From Balaenoptera acutorostrata (Eukaryota > Chordata > Mammalia > Artiodactyla > Balaenopteridae): a stretch of 64,000 bases of DNA. The stretch lies in NCBI RefSeq assembly GCF_949987535.1, contig NC_080066.1:88989600-89053599 (forward strand), read 5' to 3'. Position numbers and translations under genes: made by a program. Below are positions 11,216-23,000 of the stretch, piece by piece (the stretch's first letter is position 1; each line of letters starts with the position of its first letter). The notes under the pieces were generated by a model. The model made no database searches, was not told where the DNA came from, and worked only from the letters and a program-made list of their open reading frames with translations.

Positions 11216-12434
11216 TACTCTACCTTATTCCCCCCAATTAAGTCCTTCTCCACACTCACTCCTTAAGTTGTCCTCATTTCCTCAAACTCCCCAATTGTCA
11301 TTGCACAAAACAGCATTCTGTTCCTCGTAGCTAACTCTAATACCTCCACGGAAATACTGGTCACTGGAACAGACACACTCACAAAAACTCACCCTTGGAA
11401 AACATTGTCAAATTCAGATTTAGGCCAGAAAAGAAAATCAGACTAAATTATATTCTTATGTTTCTTTAATTCTACCATAAAACCAAAAACCTCCAATGAA
11501 CCGGAAAATCTCTCCACACAAATCATTAAGTTAAAAATAAACTTTAAAAATTGAAAGGCAGTCAACAAGAATAATAGAAAATGTAAAACCTTCAGACTAG
11601 AGCAGTAATTATCTTATTGATTTGAAGGCTAAATGGGAAGAAAGGGAACTTGGGGATAGGCTATGACTAATGATTGCTGCCCTTTGGCTGGAAACTTCGA
11701 GGCATGATGGGTGATTAAGTTTTAGGATCCCAGATGGAGGCCACTCTCTCCCTACCTCCACCGTGAAGAAGTTTATTCAACAGACTGTACCCCAAAGCAC
11801 TTTTGCTAGCAGTTCTAATGTGGCCATACAATCAAATAATGGTTCTTTGTAAACTATGATAGACATTACAAAGGCAGGTCGTACCTTATAAGGTCCTGTA
11901 ATACCTTGGATCTGGACCACTGTTATATACTCAGAGGGCCTGGACTTCTTAAACATTTGTTGAACAAATGAGTCAAATAGTCTACAGATAACACCTTTCT
12001 GATATTACTCCTTCTGATTATATGCAAAGATTTGGGTGTGGGGTGGGGGCAGGGAAGATACTCATTTACCATCTATTTGCAACCTAAAAACTGCCCTGAT
12101 CAACGACTGTGGATTCTTACCCTGCTTGGAAGGATCCTATAGAAAAGGAGTCCTTTTCCTGAGAAGGAGGTTGGAGAAGATGGAATTGCCAAGATTCTAG
12201 AATGTGGACTCATCAGGGTTCTCCTTGTGACACCACGTGATTTGCCCTTTACCTTGCTCATTGCCACCCCCCTCTGTAGCCTGGCTGGGCTCTCTCAGGA
12301 CGTTCATTTCAGCCCCTGGAAACTCCGACATCACTTGATTTCTATGATCCAGTCCTTGGAGTTTTCCTTTCCCAAACACAAATAAATCCACAGAAAGTAC
12401 ACTGAAGAAGTTTTTTAGGTTTCTCTTGAGGATA
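11216..12434. other. Unassigned non-coding stretch
   Basis: AT-rich around 11,340-11,640. No coding or repeat signature strong enough to name. An 81-codon minus-strand frame at 12,197-12,442 has no recognisable domain. Confidence 0.4.
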
Positions 12435-12435
12435 A

Positions 12436-12570
12436 ACTCCATTCACTCATTTATTCAATAGATATTATTGATGACTTACCAGGTGCCAGGCCCACGGCTA
12501 TTACTGAAGATCCAGCCCTGAACAATACAAACTAGTGCCTCTTCTTAGGGATCTTGAATGTTAGTGACTG
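12436..12570 (+). repeat. L2 LINE 3' fragment
   Basis: 'cactcatttattcaatagatatt', 'taccaggtgccaggcccacggc' and 'ccagccctgaacaatacaa' follow the L2 3'-end order. Short and diverged. Confidence 0.65.
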
Positions 12571-12746
12571 GGAGAAGGGCCCCAGTGAAGTGGGCTCTGC
12601 CGTGGCTGGGCTCCACCTCCCATCCCATCTCAGGGCAGGTTTTGCAATAGGAAAGGGAACAGTAGCAAGTCTGCTAACTTTGGGTAAGTAACAGAGGTGA
12701 CATCAACAACCTCACTCTCAGCAAATTTAGGCTAGTTCACCTTGTG

Positions 12747-13049
12747 TTTTTTTTTTTTTTAATTAATTAATTAATTTATTTATTTATGGCTGTGTTGGGT
12801 CCTCGTCTCTGTGCGAGGGCTTTCTCCAGTTGCGGCAAGCGGGGGCCACTCTTCATCGCGGTGCGCGGGCCTCTCACCATCACAGCCTCTCTTGTTGGGA
12901 GCACAGGCTCCAGACGCGCAGGCTCAGCAGTTGTGGCTCATGGGCCCAGTTGCTCCGCGGCATATGGGATCCTCCCAGACCAGGGCTCGAACCCGTGTCC
13001 CCTGCATTGGCAGGAAGATTCTCAACCACTGCGCCACCAGGGAAGCCCC
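12747..13049 (-). mobile_element. CHR-type tRNA-derived SINE
   Basis: Full-length copy, reversed. The poly(A)/(TTAA) tail appears as T/TTAA at 12,747-12,785, the body starts ggctgtgttggg, and the tRNA-like head reads ccagggaagcc on this strand. The RNA polymerase III B box (reverse of ggttcgagccctgg) lies near 12,979-12,994. This family marks cetaceans, hippos and ruminants. Mobilised by L1 machinery. A target duplication was not clear. Confidence 0.92.
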
Positions 13050-14930
13050 CACAGGAACTTCTTGAAGCTACCTAAATCCATTCTTGAACAAGGTGAGGTT
13101 ATAAATACAGAAAATAATCAAAATAAAGAATTGGTGGTTGGTGGTAGGGAACCATGGAGGGAATGAAAAATTTCCACAAGATGTGCCTTCGCCGTAACAA
13201 GAATTTACCTTGTAGGGCTCTGTCCATTTCACCCTGTTCTGTTGCCTGATGATGTACACAGCTCTTTCTCAATAGCTTGAATTCTGCCTTCCTCTTTGCC
13301 TTTTCCCACCCCTCCCTTGAAGTGGGGAAGCAAACAACCAAAACACAAAAGGAACAATGTCCCAAACTATAAAATATTAATGGAATAGTCACTACAAATG
13401 AGATTTTAAAGAGGCACTTTAAATGCAGCAAAGACCTAAGCACTAACATCAATGTTCCTGTAAGCAGAAAGTAAAATCTACAAATAAAGTTTCAGTGGAA
13501 GGTGTATCATTTTATTTCATTAATATTCAGATTCCAAACTCATATACGCAATGACATAGAACTTCATGAGATAATTTTGCTCCTAGGAAACAAACAACAG
13601 CCTCAGACCAGCCTAATAAACATTCAAAACATCATCCACACCAGGCACAGGTGTTCTCCACTTGCCGCCTGTACTGATGTTTAGTGGGCTAGAGCTCTAA
13701 GCAGCGTCATAACTGGTGCTCTGGTGTTGCATCCTACATGCTGCTGGAATGAGATGGGCTGATTTGTCCTGCCTCTTTGTTGGAGGGTACAGGGTCTCCA
13801 GGATCTTCCTAGTAATATATGTATTCTGGCTTTCCATATTTGTGGTCAGAATGACACTTCTCCCAGCCTCCCCTGAGTGATCAAGGACAGGCTAACTCTG
13901 AAGAAAGGTGCTTGAGAGTCTTCTGGCCTCTGACTCACAGCCAAGCCCTGCTGAGGTCTTTAAACCTGGACTCCAGTGACCTGCTCTGTGCAGGTGCAAG
14001 GTTGTGAGATAATGTACATACCACACCCAGAACCAGGAGAGTTTGATTTTTTGATAAACTGACCAGGCCTTAGAGAGGATCTACTGGACTCTAGGAAATG
14101 ATGGTCTTTGCTGCTTGTAAAGAAGGGAGATACTCACTGCATTATTCAACCTTCACAGTAGTGTTCCCGTTTTGCCCCCGAGGAATCCAGAAGTGACTTT
14201 TCCACTTTACAGGCTCAGAACACTGGGCTTTTGTTCCCAAGTTCAGTGTTGTTCTCCTCATGCCAAAGCTGCTCTAAAAATAAACTGAGGAGCATTATGA
14301 ATTCCCAAGGGAATTTCGTCCACATTTAAATTCCTTGCAGTCATGTGGGAGGGAAGGCCAACAGAAGAGAACATTCAGATTAGAGACACAGGGAAGAAAC
14401 CTGAGGGAAAACCAAGGATTTCAGCAGAATACATTTGAATGGGAAGGGATCCTAAAGACACTCCAGGGGGGAAAACCACACACATTGCAGCTGAGAAAAC
14501 TGGAGAAGTGTCTGACCCAGATAAGTAAGGTTTGGTTTAACGTCTAGATTCTGGTTGCTTAATTCCCTGACTGTTTGCTGTCAGGTCTGCACAACTAATT
14601 GGCCTACGGAGATAGGGGAGCTGTTTAGATGAACATCGGAAAGAAAAAAATGACACATTCTCTGGTGGAAGTGTCAGCTTTTCTTAGCTGACAGGCAGGG
14701 AAGGTAGGACAAAGAGGAAACGCCTGAGGGTTCCACCACATTCCACCTAACTGGACAGATCCCTCTGACTTCCCGGAGCCTGGGTCCACTCACCTCTCCC
14801 CACGGGGTTGGGTGAGACTAAGGAGGAGGTGAACAGAGTGAGAGCGCCATGAACCCAGAAGGCACTGCAAGGGGGGGGCATAACTTCCTTATAGGTCAGG
14901 GGACTCAGCTTCACCCTCAAGGAGCGGAAT
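13050..14930. other. Unassigned non-coding stretch
   Basis: Sequence with no repeat or exon I can name. The 117-codon minus-strand frame at 13,099-13,452 shows no conserved domain. A G-rich run (9 G) occurs near 14,871-14,878. Confidence 0.35.
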
Positions 14931-14934
14931 AACA

Positions 14935-15160
14935 GAGTGCTTCAGAGCACAGGCATCTGAGACGGATTTTTTGGGGTCATGTCTGATGCTGCTCCTCTAA
15001 CTTGGGCAAGGGCCTTAACCTCTCTGTGCCTCAGTTTCCTTTCCTGTAAAATGGGAATAATAAAGCTGATGTGCATGTGATCAAATGAGTAACCTTTGTT
15101 TACAGCAGTGCTTGGCACATAGTAAGTGTCATAGTTATTATTATGATTACAGCTACTGCT
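14935..15160 (-). repeat. MIR SINE
   Basis: Clear antisense MIR: 'aacttgggcaagggccttaacc', 'tctctgtgcctcagtttcc', 'tgtaaaatgggaataata', 'gtgcttggcacatagtaagtg'. Among the better preserved MIR copies here. Confidence 0.85.
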
Positions 15161-15234
15161 ATATTTTCTGTGACAGCCTCCAACCAGGTTTCATTTATCC
15201 AGACTCTTCTGTTTCAATAGCTCCTCGCTGTTTA

Positions 15235-15335
15235 TGGTTCCTGGACTCAATTGCCGATCTACAGAATCAGAATCTCAGTGGTAGGAGACTAGGAATCTGT
15301 ATTTTAATCAATGTCCCAGGCAAGTCTGGAAAATA
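15235..15335 (+). repeat. MER5A-like DNA transposon fragment
   Basis: 'gatctacagaatcagaatctc', 'gactaggaatctgtattttaa' and 'caatgtcccaggcaa' follow the MER5A (hAT) middle region. Only a fragment; no terminal repeats seen. Confidence 0.6.
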
Positions 15336-16700
15336 CTGGTCTGCTGAGCAAATTCCTCATCTGGGCCCTGGAGCCAATTTAGGATCAAGCTTCCATCACT
15401 TAGGCCCACCTTGCCTCTCCTCAGCTACTCTGCCCACTGGCCGCATCTTCCTCTGGGACCATGAAGCGTTCTATTTTCTCATCCTTGTGTGAGGAATTGC
15501 TATTCTCCTCCAAGTACACATGGACGTTCCTGCATCCTGGCTGTGCTCAGCTATCCCCACTGCCTGAAAAACTCCCACTGCCACTCCTATTGCCAAGCCT
15601 TCCCCAGTTGTCACTTCCCAGTGTTAGGCATTTTTTTCTTCTCTGCCTCTTCCCCTGGTCCAGCAGAAGTCCTCATGCAGCAGAGCCAGCGGTGGTTGTC
15701 TCCTCCAGAGACCTGTCTCCCAGCTCATCTACAATCCCTTCTAAGCTGGAAATTGGATCATGAGAAACTAAGGAGCCCTGACCCTGTGTTACCAGCTGCT
15801 GGCTCTTCACCCAGTGATGGTGGGATGCAGGTGAGATTATCTTCTTCTCTCAGGAGTCAGATCCTGCACTTATTCTTACACTCGCTGGTACTGGGCCTGC
15901 ATCACATGGCAAACCCTTGGTCCCTCCACACCCTGTTTAAGCCCTTTTCCTTGTGTTTGGCCCAGTTTCCCAGAACTGCTCTGTTGCCACTTTGCTCTGT
16001 CCACCATCACTGCCCACACAGGATGTGGGTGCCCTCCCCACTGCCCTTGCTCAGGGTTTGAAACAGCCCAATGTAACCACCACCTCGGTCTGGCCTGCCC
16101 TGAACTGGACTGCTGAGTGCAACCCTCCTTTCCAGGCCCTGCGGCCTCGCTGCCAGTGGGAGAGAATTCTGAGTCCTGGATTGCGATGCCCACCGTGATA
16201 AGGAGGTCAGGGAGGAGGCTTGGGACTGCAGCCCAGCCCCAAATGGCAGACCTCCCTGGAGATGCAGGAGCTAGCCAAGGGGCAGCCGAGGGGCAGGCAT
16301 TCCTGGTGTTTTGGCTGCTGCCTTTGCCACCCTCTGGGGCTTACCACATGCTCTTTTAGGTCTGCTGTTTGGCCTGCTTTGTTATCAGGTCCTGTTCCCC
16401 TCCTCCCAGCCCTCCCTTTACTCTGTCCTCTGCCACAAGGGGGGTGAGAGTGGAGAACCTGGCAGTGGGGTGGGGAGAGATGCACTGTGGGGTGTGATCA
16501 CGGTGCAGGGAAGCCCTCAAGGCTTGGAGCCCCAGCTGGGAAAGGTTCTCTATCTTCCCGCATTGTCACTTCTCTGAGGGCAGTGAGAAGGTGCCAGTGG
16601 TGGTGCTATATCCCAGGACTATTTATTAACTCCTTTTTGTACAGATTCTATTCTTCCTCCGATAATCAAAGCTGACCGTTTGCAAGAACAGATACATGAC
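15336..16700. other. Unassigned, C/T-rich non-coding stretch
   Basis: Contains the longest open frame outside the L1s (15,489-16,061, 190 codons, plus). It is rich in Ser, Leu, Pro and His, overlaps other frames of similar length on both strands, and shows no domain. That pattern fits a GC/CT-rich stretch poor in stop codons rather than a gene. Confidence 0.4.
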
Positions 16701-16704
16701 TTAC

Positions 16705-17460
16705 CCTTTAATTTATTCTTTGATTCAGCAGCTATTCACTGAGAACTCACTGCCTGGGCCCTTGGGGTAGAGGTGTGGGAAGAAGGCTTGTGCAGTAGGT
16801 GAGACAAGCCCGTGGCTGACACAGTGCCTGGGGTTGAGGAGGCTCGGAGAATGGCGCTTAGATGGAATCAGGCCACCCTGATGAAGGTGCTATGAATAAA
16901 ATATGAAAGGGTCAGAGGATCTTTCTCAGCTGCAGTGTCTGGGGGAGGTGTCAAGGTAGAAGCAGCACTTGGATTGGACTTGAAAGACAGTGGGTATGTG
17001 TAACCAGACAGGTGAGGTGCGCACCCCAGGTGGATGAATCAGCCTGAGGAGATACATGGAGATTGAAAGGTTCTGGTATGCTTGTGAAGTGAATAATGTT
17101 TCGCTTGGCAAAAAACCTCGGGTTTCTTAAGGGAAATAGTGAGTGAAAAGTCTAGAAAAGTTGGCCAGATCAAGCCTTTGGAAGACCTTAGAGCCAAGAC
17201 TAGGGGTTCTGACTTGATTTGGTCAGATATTCTCTCAGAGATAAATGAATGACAGTGACCACATAGGCTGTTCTCTCATAGATAAATGAATGACAGTGAC
17301 AACAAATTAGGCTTTAAGAAGCCGAATCTTGCCTTCTAGACCAGGAAGACCATCAGCAAAACAGCTTGGGAGGAAAGGGGTGATGGCAATGTGAATAGAA
17401 AGGAAAAGAGATACTGAGAGTGGTCCTAAGGGAGACTGAGCAAGATTTGGCGTGGATCAA
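16705..17460 (+). repeat. L2 LINE fragment with a 41-bp tandem duplication
   Basis: Weak but ordered L2 pattern: 'gattcagcagctattcactgag', 'ttggacttgaaagacagtgg', later 'ggtcagatattctctcagag'. The segment ttctctca...gacagtgac occurs at 17,230-17,259 and again at 17,271-17,300, a 41-bp period with few changes, so a local duplication. Confidence 0.5.
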
Positions 17461-17524
17461 AGAGAGCTGAGGGACCAGGAAACCATGTGCTTCTCTATAG
17501 ATTCCAGTTGGCCAGAAAGCTTCT

Positions 17525-18190
17525 GAGATCAATATTCACAAACATTTTCTAGTGCTTACCATGTGTCTCGTGTGAGAATAAGCAATATAGGAACAACGAA
17601 GGTGAACAAAACATAGTCCTTACTCCAATTGAAAAGAGGACTTAGAGGAGAGGCCAGGTCGGCCTACACTGTTCTATTTGGAAAGAAAGTCAGAGATGAT
17701 TGAATGTTTTCTTTAGTATCTTCTGTGAAGTGTAGTTGAGGGTAAAGGGATCCAGGTCCACTACTTCCCTATATAGTTCAGTGATTTTGTTTGGCTTTGT
17801 TTCATTCAGTAGCTATTTCCTTTGACTCTAATATGGGATATGTATTGAGTCACAAAGTTGAGAACTCCCCTAGGGTCTCCTAGTTTTGGAGGATGATCAG
17901 AGGCTCACACACAGAACTACAGGGCTGGAGTAAGGAAGAAGACACAAGCGATTAGTATGGGATTGAAAGGCAGGTCTTATGCCTCAGTTAGGGAAAGGAG
18001 CTGAGGGGAATCTTTGTGGGAGAAATGACATTTAAGCCAGACTTAGGATGGAGTAGGAATTCAATAGGCAGACATAGGGGAAGTGAGAGTGGCTTTCCTG
18101 GTGAGAGACTCATGGAGAGCAAGGGCAAGGAAACAGAGAACATGGGGCATGTTTGGGGAATGTTATATTGTCTTGTTCAAAAAGCTTATA
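17525..18190 (+). repeat. L2 LINE, 3' region
   Basis: 'cacaaacattttctagtgctta', 'ccatgtgtctcgtg', 'gtgaacaaaacatagtcc', then 'gaaatgacatttaagccagac' and 'gtggctttcctgg' follow L2 order. Diverged. Confidence 0.6.
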
Positions 18191-19012
18191 GGCTGAGCAT
18201 AGTTTTGTTTATACTAGGATTTTGTTTTGTTTTGTTCTGATAATGGAGTCAAGAATAACAGTTGGAAATCCAATTAAGTGGTTTAGAAGTTGTGGTTTAG
18301 TTGTTTCCAGTTATACAACGTGCTGGGCTTCTTGTTGCCCTAGAAGACATCCGTGTTTGTTAGCCAGCTGTCAAGAGTTCTTTGATTAGGTGATTTCTCC
18401 ATTCCAGCCCGGAGGTATGTCTGTGGAGCTTTTATTTTTGGAATTAATGTATCTTTGAGAAGGAGACTCTGATTACTCACTATCCAAGGGGTGGAAATCA
18501 TGCTGCTTTTAAGTCTGTTTAGTGTGGGTAACAGGACATATATGGAAATCACCAAGTTGCGTAAACATATTCAGGGAAACCGAAATGCTCAAGGCCAGGA
18601 CCAGGCTGAAATTGGTCTTTAATACTCTCTTATTTCATCATTCTGGATCTTCCTTCTCTCTCAGAGTTGTTGATTCATCAAAGAGCAACTAGAAATATTA
18701 TGACAACGGTATCTTTCTCATTCTAAGTAAGAGGACAAGGAGGACCACCCAAGGGTAAGAGGCATAATTAACCAACTTAATAATCAGCAACAAATTGTCA
18801 ATAATTCTTAACTATGTTCTTTTGGTAACATTATGTGCTAGTATGACTAAAGTAAACACAAGAGTAGATTTTTTGTCTTTTTGGCAGGGCCTGGTAGGGG
18901 GATGGTGGTTGGAGTTGGGGAGTTGCTTGCCAAAACAGAAAGGATTCTAATAAATCCATTAGAACCAAATCCTAGACATGTCTTCAAGCATGAAAAATGG
19001 AACCTGGTACCT
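18191..19012. other. Unassigned non-coding stretch
   Basis: No repeat, exon or RNA gene that I can name. AT-rich, with short open frames only. Confidence 0.35.
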
Positions 19013-19480
19013 GATTGTATTGCTTTCCTAGGGCAATGGAAAGCAATACAATGTTTTGATGTACCCAAAACAACAAAAATTAATATTCTCACAGTTTTGG
19101 AGACCAAAAGTTTGAAATCAAGGTGTTTCCAGGGCTGCATTCCCTCTGAAGTCTCTCAGGGAGAACCCTTCCTTGCCTCTTCCAGCTTCTGGTGGCTCCA
19201 GGTGTTGCATAGCTCGTTGCTGCAAACTCTAATCTCTGCCTCCAGCTTCACATGGCTTTCTTCTCTGTATGTCTCTGTGTCTGAAATCTCACTCTGTGTT
19301 TCTCTTATAAGGCCATCTATCATTGGATTTAGGGCCCACCCTAAGTCTAGGATGATCTCTGAGATCCTTAGCTTAATTCCACCTGCAAAGACCATTTCCT
19401 AAATAAGGCCACATTCACAGGTTCCAGGGATTAAGAAATAGACATATCTCTTTGGGGGCCATCATTCATCCTATGACACT
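19013..19480 (+). repeat. Ancient LTR-type interspersed repeat with an inverted 15-bp insert
   Basis: The layout 'attctcacagttttggagacc', 'tttgaaatcaaggtg', 'gggctgcattccctctg', 'cttataaggccatctatcattg' and 'gggcccaccctaag' matches a common placental LTR-like repeat whose exact family I cannot fix. Near its start, 15-bp perfect inverted arms (19,014-19,028 and 19,038-19,052) form a hairpin. Confidence 0.55.
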
Positions 19481-20718
19481 GAAAATGCATTCTCTGCTGG
19501 CACAAGAATGTGCCTCCGGATGTTCAACAAATCCTTGTTGATGACCATGGTTAGGACAGCCGAGCAGGGTTGGACTGGATTCAGTGCAAGAAGAATTGAG
19601 GTTGTAGCCAGTCTAAGTAAACTGCACTTGGAACAAAAGGAGTCATGTGATTTACGTATGGACAGATATTATAAGTTCATTTTACTAATCAGAGTGTATT
19701 CTGGAACCATATCAACTTTCCTGATAGACTCCAAGACTGAGAATTAGAGATCATCCAAAGAAAGCCATTTACATAGTACATTTTGTCATTCAGAAGGTAT
19801 TTTGTTGTTTCTTGATTTTTTTCTTCTCTTTTAAAAATAGAAAACTTTAAGTTGATCCAGTTGGACGTCTGAAACTCTGAGAGCTCTGAAACACTGAAAT
19901 GTTATGGAATAAAAAAGTACATTTTAAAGAAAGTCTCCCTTAAATAAATGGAAGACAGCCCAGTAATTGTACACATCTAAGAAATTTTCAAGTGTAATTA
20001 ATGATACCCCATAAGGATCAGAGTTCCTTGTTTTTCGTATGGACGTACTAAGATGTAGAGAAGCCAGGGCCATAAATGCAAAGTCAGCTCCCTAAACAAT
20101 ACCTGCAAAGTTCCTTTTCTCTTCTACTAGCTGAGAAACATAGCCACGTACATATGCCTGCCACTGTCCCCCAGTCCTTTGCGATGGTACTGGAAAATTG
20201 CTGGGAGAGCACTGACTCACTGGAAAGGTTCTCCTTTCTAAAGTAAACAGCAAGAATGAAATCATGTCAGCAACATTTACCGATTTTATTTTTAATTGGT
20301 TAATATGCCTTTGATCACTGAAGGGGAATAAGTGAATGAGGGCTAGCTTAAGCCTAAGGACCAGCAATATTGCCTTGTATGTTCCTTTAGATCATTTCCC
20401 ACCATCCACCTGAGATGCAGTTATTTATTAGCATAATATGGATAAGATCTATCCACAGGGCTTAAAGATGGAAATTGAAACTCTGTGATGATTTAGCTGA
20501 AAGTTACTGGAGCATTCATAAAGCTGTCAGAATTACAAGAGAAACCACATTAAGAAAATGCCAGCAATAGTTGCTATTAAATGGATATTCAAATATCATC
20601 AGCACTGTTAGCCATAGCGGGCTGGCCTAATTTATAATTTATCTCCTGTACAAGAGGATAATGGTAGCTGCAGGTTCAAAGGAAAGTGGATCATAGGAAT
20701 GATATAAGGCAGAGTGAT
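19481..20718. other. Non-repetitive stretch, possible conserved non-coding sequence at its end
   Basis: I see no repeat family. 20,390-20,690 is even in composition, lacks repeat decay marks and holds AT-rich homeodomain-like text (ctaatttataatttat) beside GATA-type words. That is only a hint of regulatory sequence; no alignment was possible. Confidence 0.3.
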
Positions 20719-20726
20719 AGCATATT

Positions 20727-21022
20727 TTTTTTTATAAATTTATTTATTTATATTTATTTTTGGCTGTGTTGGGTCTTCGTTTCTGTGCAAGGGCTTTCTC
20801 TAGTTGCGGCAAGCGGGGCCATTCTTCATCGCGGTGCGCGGGCCTCTCACCGTCGCGGCCTCTCCTGTTGCGGAGCACAGGCTCCAGACGTGCAGGCTCA
20901 GCAGTTGTGGCTCACGGGCCCAGTTGCTCCGCGGCAAGTGGGATCCTCCCAGACCAGGGCTCGAACCCGTGTCCCCTGCGTTGGCAGGCAGACTCTCAAC
21001 CACTGCGCCACCAGGGAAGCCC
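20727..21022 (-). mobile_element. CHR-type SINE, first of a tandem pair
   Basis: Full-length, reversed: T-rich tail at left (20,725-20,760), ggctgtgttgggtcttcg, B box complement near 20,955-20,970, head ending ccagggaagccc. The target word agcatatttt precedes it at 20,719 and follows at 21,023. Confidence 0.93.
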
Positions 21023-21030
21023 AGCATATT

Positions 21031-21343
21031 TTTTTTTTTTTTAATTTATAAATTTATTTATTTATTTATTTATTTTTGGCTGTGTTGGGTCTTCGTTTCT
21101 GTGCGAGGGCTTTCTCTAGTTGCGGCGAGCGGGGGGCCACTCTTCATTGCGGCGCGCGGGCCTCTCACTGTCGCGGCCTCTCCGTTGCCGAGCACAGGCT
21201 CCAGACGCGCAAGCTCAGCAGTTGTGGCTCAGGGCTTAGTTGCCCCGCGGCATGTGGGATCTTCCCAGACCAGGGCTCGAACCCATGTCCCCTGCATTGG
21301 CAGGCAGATTCTCAACCACTGCGCCACCAGGGAAGCCCAGCCC
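21031..21343 (-). mobile_element. CHR-type SINE, second of a tandem pair
   Basis: Same family and orientation as the copy just upstream. It has a T-rich tail with (ATTT)n, then the body and head to 21,343. The word agcatatttt occurs a third time at 21,344-21,353, so each SINE is bounded by the same target. The two bodies differ at several bases (for example gttgcggag versus gttgccgag), so this is two insertions rather than a recent duplication. Confidence 0.93.
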
Positions 21344-21489
21344 AGCATATTTTAACACATAAATCAGGACATAGGACCAAAGACTTTTCCCTGATTTGTT
21401 AATTTATTTACATCTTTAAAAGGTATTCTCAGTAATAAATTACATTTATAGAAAACAATAAAATAAACTGAAAAGGCACAAGCTCAACT

Positions 21490-21650
21490 TTTATTCATTC
21501 AACAAATACTTATTGAGTGCCATTTGTATGCTGGGCACAGTTTTAGGTGCTGGATATGATGTAGACTAAACAGACAAAATACTGTATTCGTCATTCTGTC
21601 CACAAACGTTTTCTGAGTGGCTGCTGCATGCCAGGCGTGTGCGACGGCTT
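21490..21650 (+). repeat. L2 LINE 3' fragment
   Basis: 'tttattcattcaacaaatac', 'ttattgagtgccatttgtatg', 'ctgggcacagttttaggtgctgg' is the L2 3' end, followed by a second similar motif (ttctgagtggctgctgcatgcc). Confidence 0.75.
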
Positions 21651-22565
21651 ATATTCTGTCAATTCACAGTCATATACATTTGTGATCATACATACTTGGG
21701 AAATGACGTGCTACTGATTCTCTGACCCTGACAATTCCTGGGAGTACCTAGGTGTCTCCTGTGAGTCAGCTGGGTACTCCTGACCATTGCCTACTAGCCA
21801 AGCTAGAGCTCCGTGGACTTGGGCCTCAATGAACAGAGTAGCTGTTGTGAGCCGAAATTTTACTCCCATTTACGTGGCTGCCTTGATGTCTGTAGCCTCA
21901 GTGGTGGTGGAGCTGGAAATCTGGGTGTGATGTTGGTACCCCTGGAATAGAGCCATGTGCCCCGATGATCTTGTCACGACTGTGACTGTGCTCCTCTCCA
22001 GCACACTGAGCTCAGGTTGCTTGCGCCCCCATTGTTACCGTGTTTAGCCAGGCGGTTCTTTCCATGATCTTTCCCAAGCAGAGACTCCATTGCAATCTTG
22101 CATCCCACCTGACACGTCTATACCCATTTCCTCAGCCCCATGTAAATCTAGGATGTTAAGTGTCTCTAAGGAGCATTGGAGGTACCTCCTCCACTCATTG
22201 TGAGCCCCTGAAACCTGGACCCCACCAGGCCAAGACATCCTGTTACACTCACATGCATCTTTGAAAACAAGATGGCTGGAAAAAATCTTGGGCAGGTGGA
22301 TTTAAGGAATACAGCCACAAGGCCAAAACTGAATACCACAAAGTTCATGGTAGAAAAGCTAGTATTCTATGGAAATAAACAGTTAGGAAGATGAACCAGG
22401 AAGCAATTACTAAGGCAATAAACACATTTAGGTATGAGCCCCATACCCAGAATCGAGGTTGAAATTAGGGTGCAATAATTAGAAACATGGGAATTTGCAC
22501 TTACGATTAAATTAAATTAGCAAAAACTTAATGAACTACACTTGGATCTTCACAAGGGGAAATTA
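21651..22565. other. Unassigned non-coding stretch
   Basis: No repeat, exon or RNA gene recognised. Short open frames only. Confidence 0.35.
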
Positions 22566-22569
22566 TTAC

Positions 22570-22692
22570 TTACATTTATTCTGCCATTCAAGATATGGAT
22601 ACTGAGCTCTCCTCTGATGCAGACTCTGCACTAGGTGATGGGGAGGTAAGGATGAGTCCTTTCCTTGCCTTTAAGCAGCTTAGAGTCTAAGA
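22570..22692 (+). repeat. L2-like fragment
   Basis: 'ctctgcactaggtgatggggag', 'gagtcctttccttgcc' and 'agcagcttagagtctaaga' follow the L2 3' pattern. Short. Confidence 0.45.
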
Positions 22693-22694
22693 CA

Positions 22695-23000
22695 AGAGTC
22701 ATAAAAGTATGGCCCTTGGGACAAATCCAGTGAACTTCCTGTTTTTGTATAGCCTGCAAACTAACAATGGATTTACATTTTTATATGGTCAGGAAAAAAA
22801 AAAATCAAAAGAGTAATATTCCTGACACATGAAAACTGTAAGAATTCCAATTTCAATGTATATAAAGTGTTACTGGAACACAGTCATGCTTGCTTGTTCA
22901 TGTATTGTCTGTGGCTGCTTTCCTGCTACAAGGGCAGAGTTGAGAACTTGCCACAGAGACCTTAGGGGCCATGAAGCCTGAAATATTTACCCACCCCTGA
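22695..23000 (-). mobile_element. hAT-type DNA transposon relic
   Basis: Reads as the common non-autonomous hAT repeat: 'tggcccttgggacaaatcc', 'gtttttgtatagcctgcaaa', 'gttactggaacacagtcatgc', 'tgtctgtggctgctttc', 'gaagcctgaaatatttac', ending cacccctg, the inverse of a CAGGGGTGG-type terminus. No transposase frame remains. The exact family name is uncertain. Confidence 0.65.

Noticed and set aside
12979..12994. RNA polymerase III B boxes as evidence for tRNA genes
   Set aside because: They belong to SINE heads, which cannot fold into a full tRNA and are followed by SINE bodies and A tails.
15489..16061. 190-codon open frame, the longest outside the L1s
   Set aside because: Several overlapping frames on both strands are open in the same C/T-rich stretch. 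Composition is Ser/Leu/Pro/His-rich, there is no domain, and no splice or promoter context.
20760..21402. Open frames of 75-183 codons with 'GLSLVAASGG' and 'QTRARTRVPCIGRQ' text, seen also at 12.8, 37.2, 55.7 and 62.7 kb
   Set aside because: These are chance translations of the CHR-type SINE, which explains why the same peptide recurs. Not a gene family.
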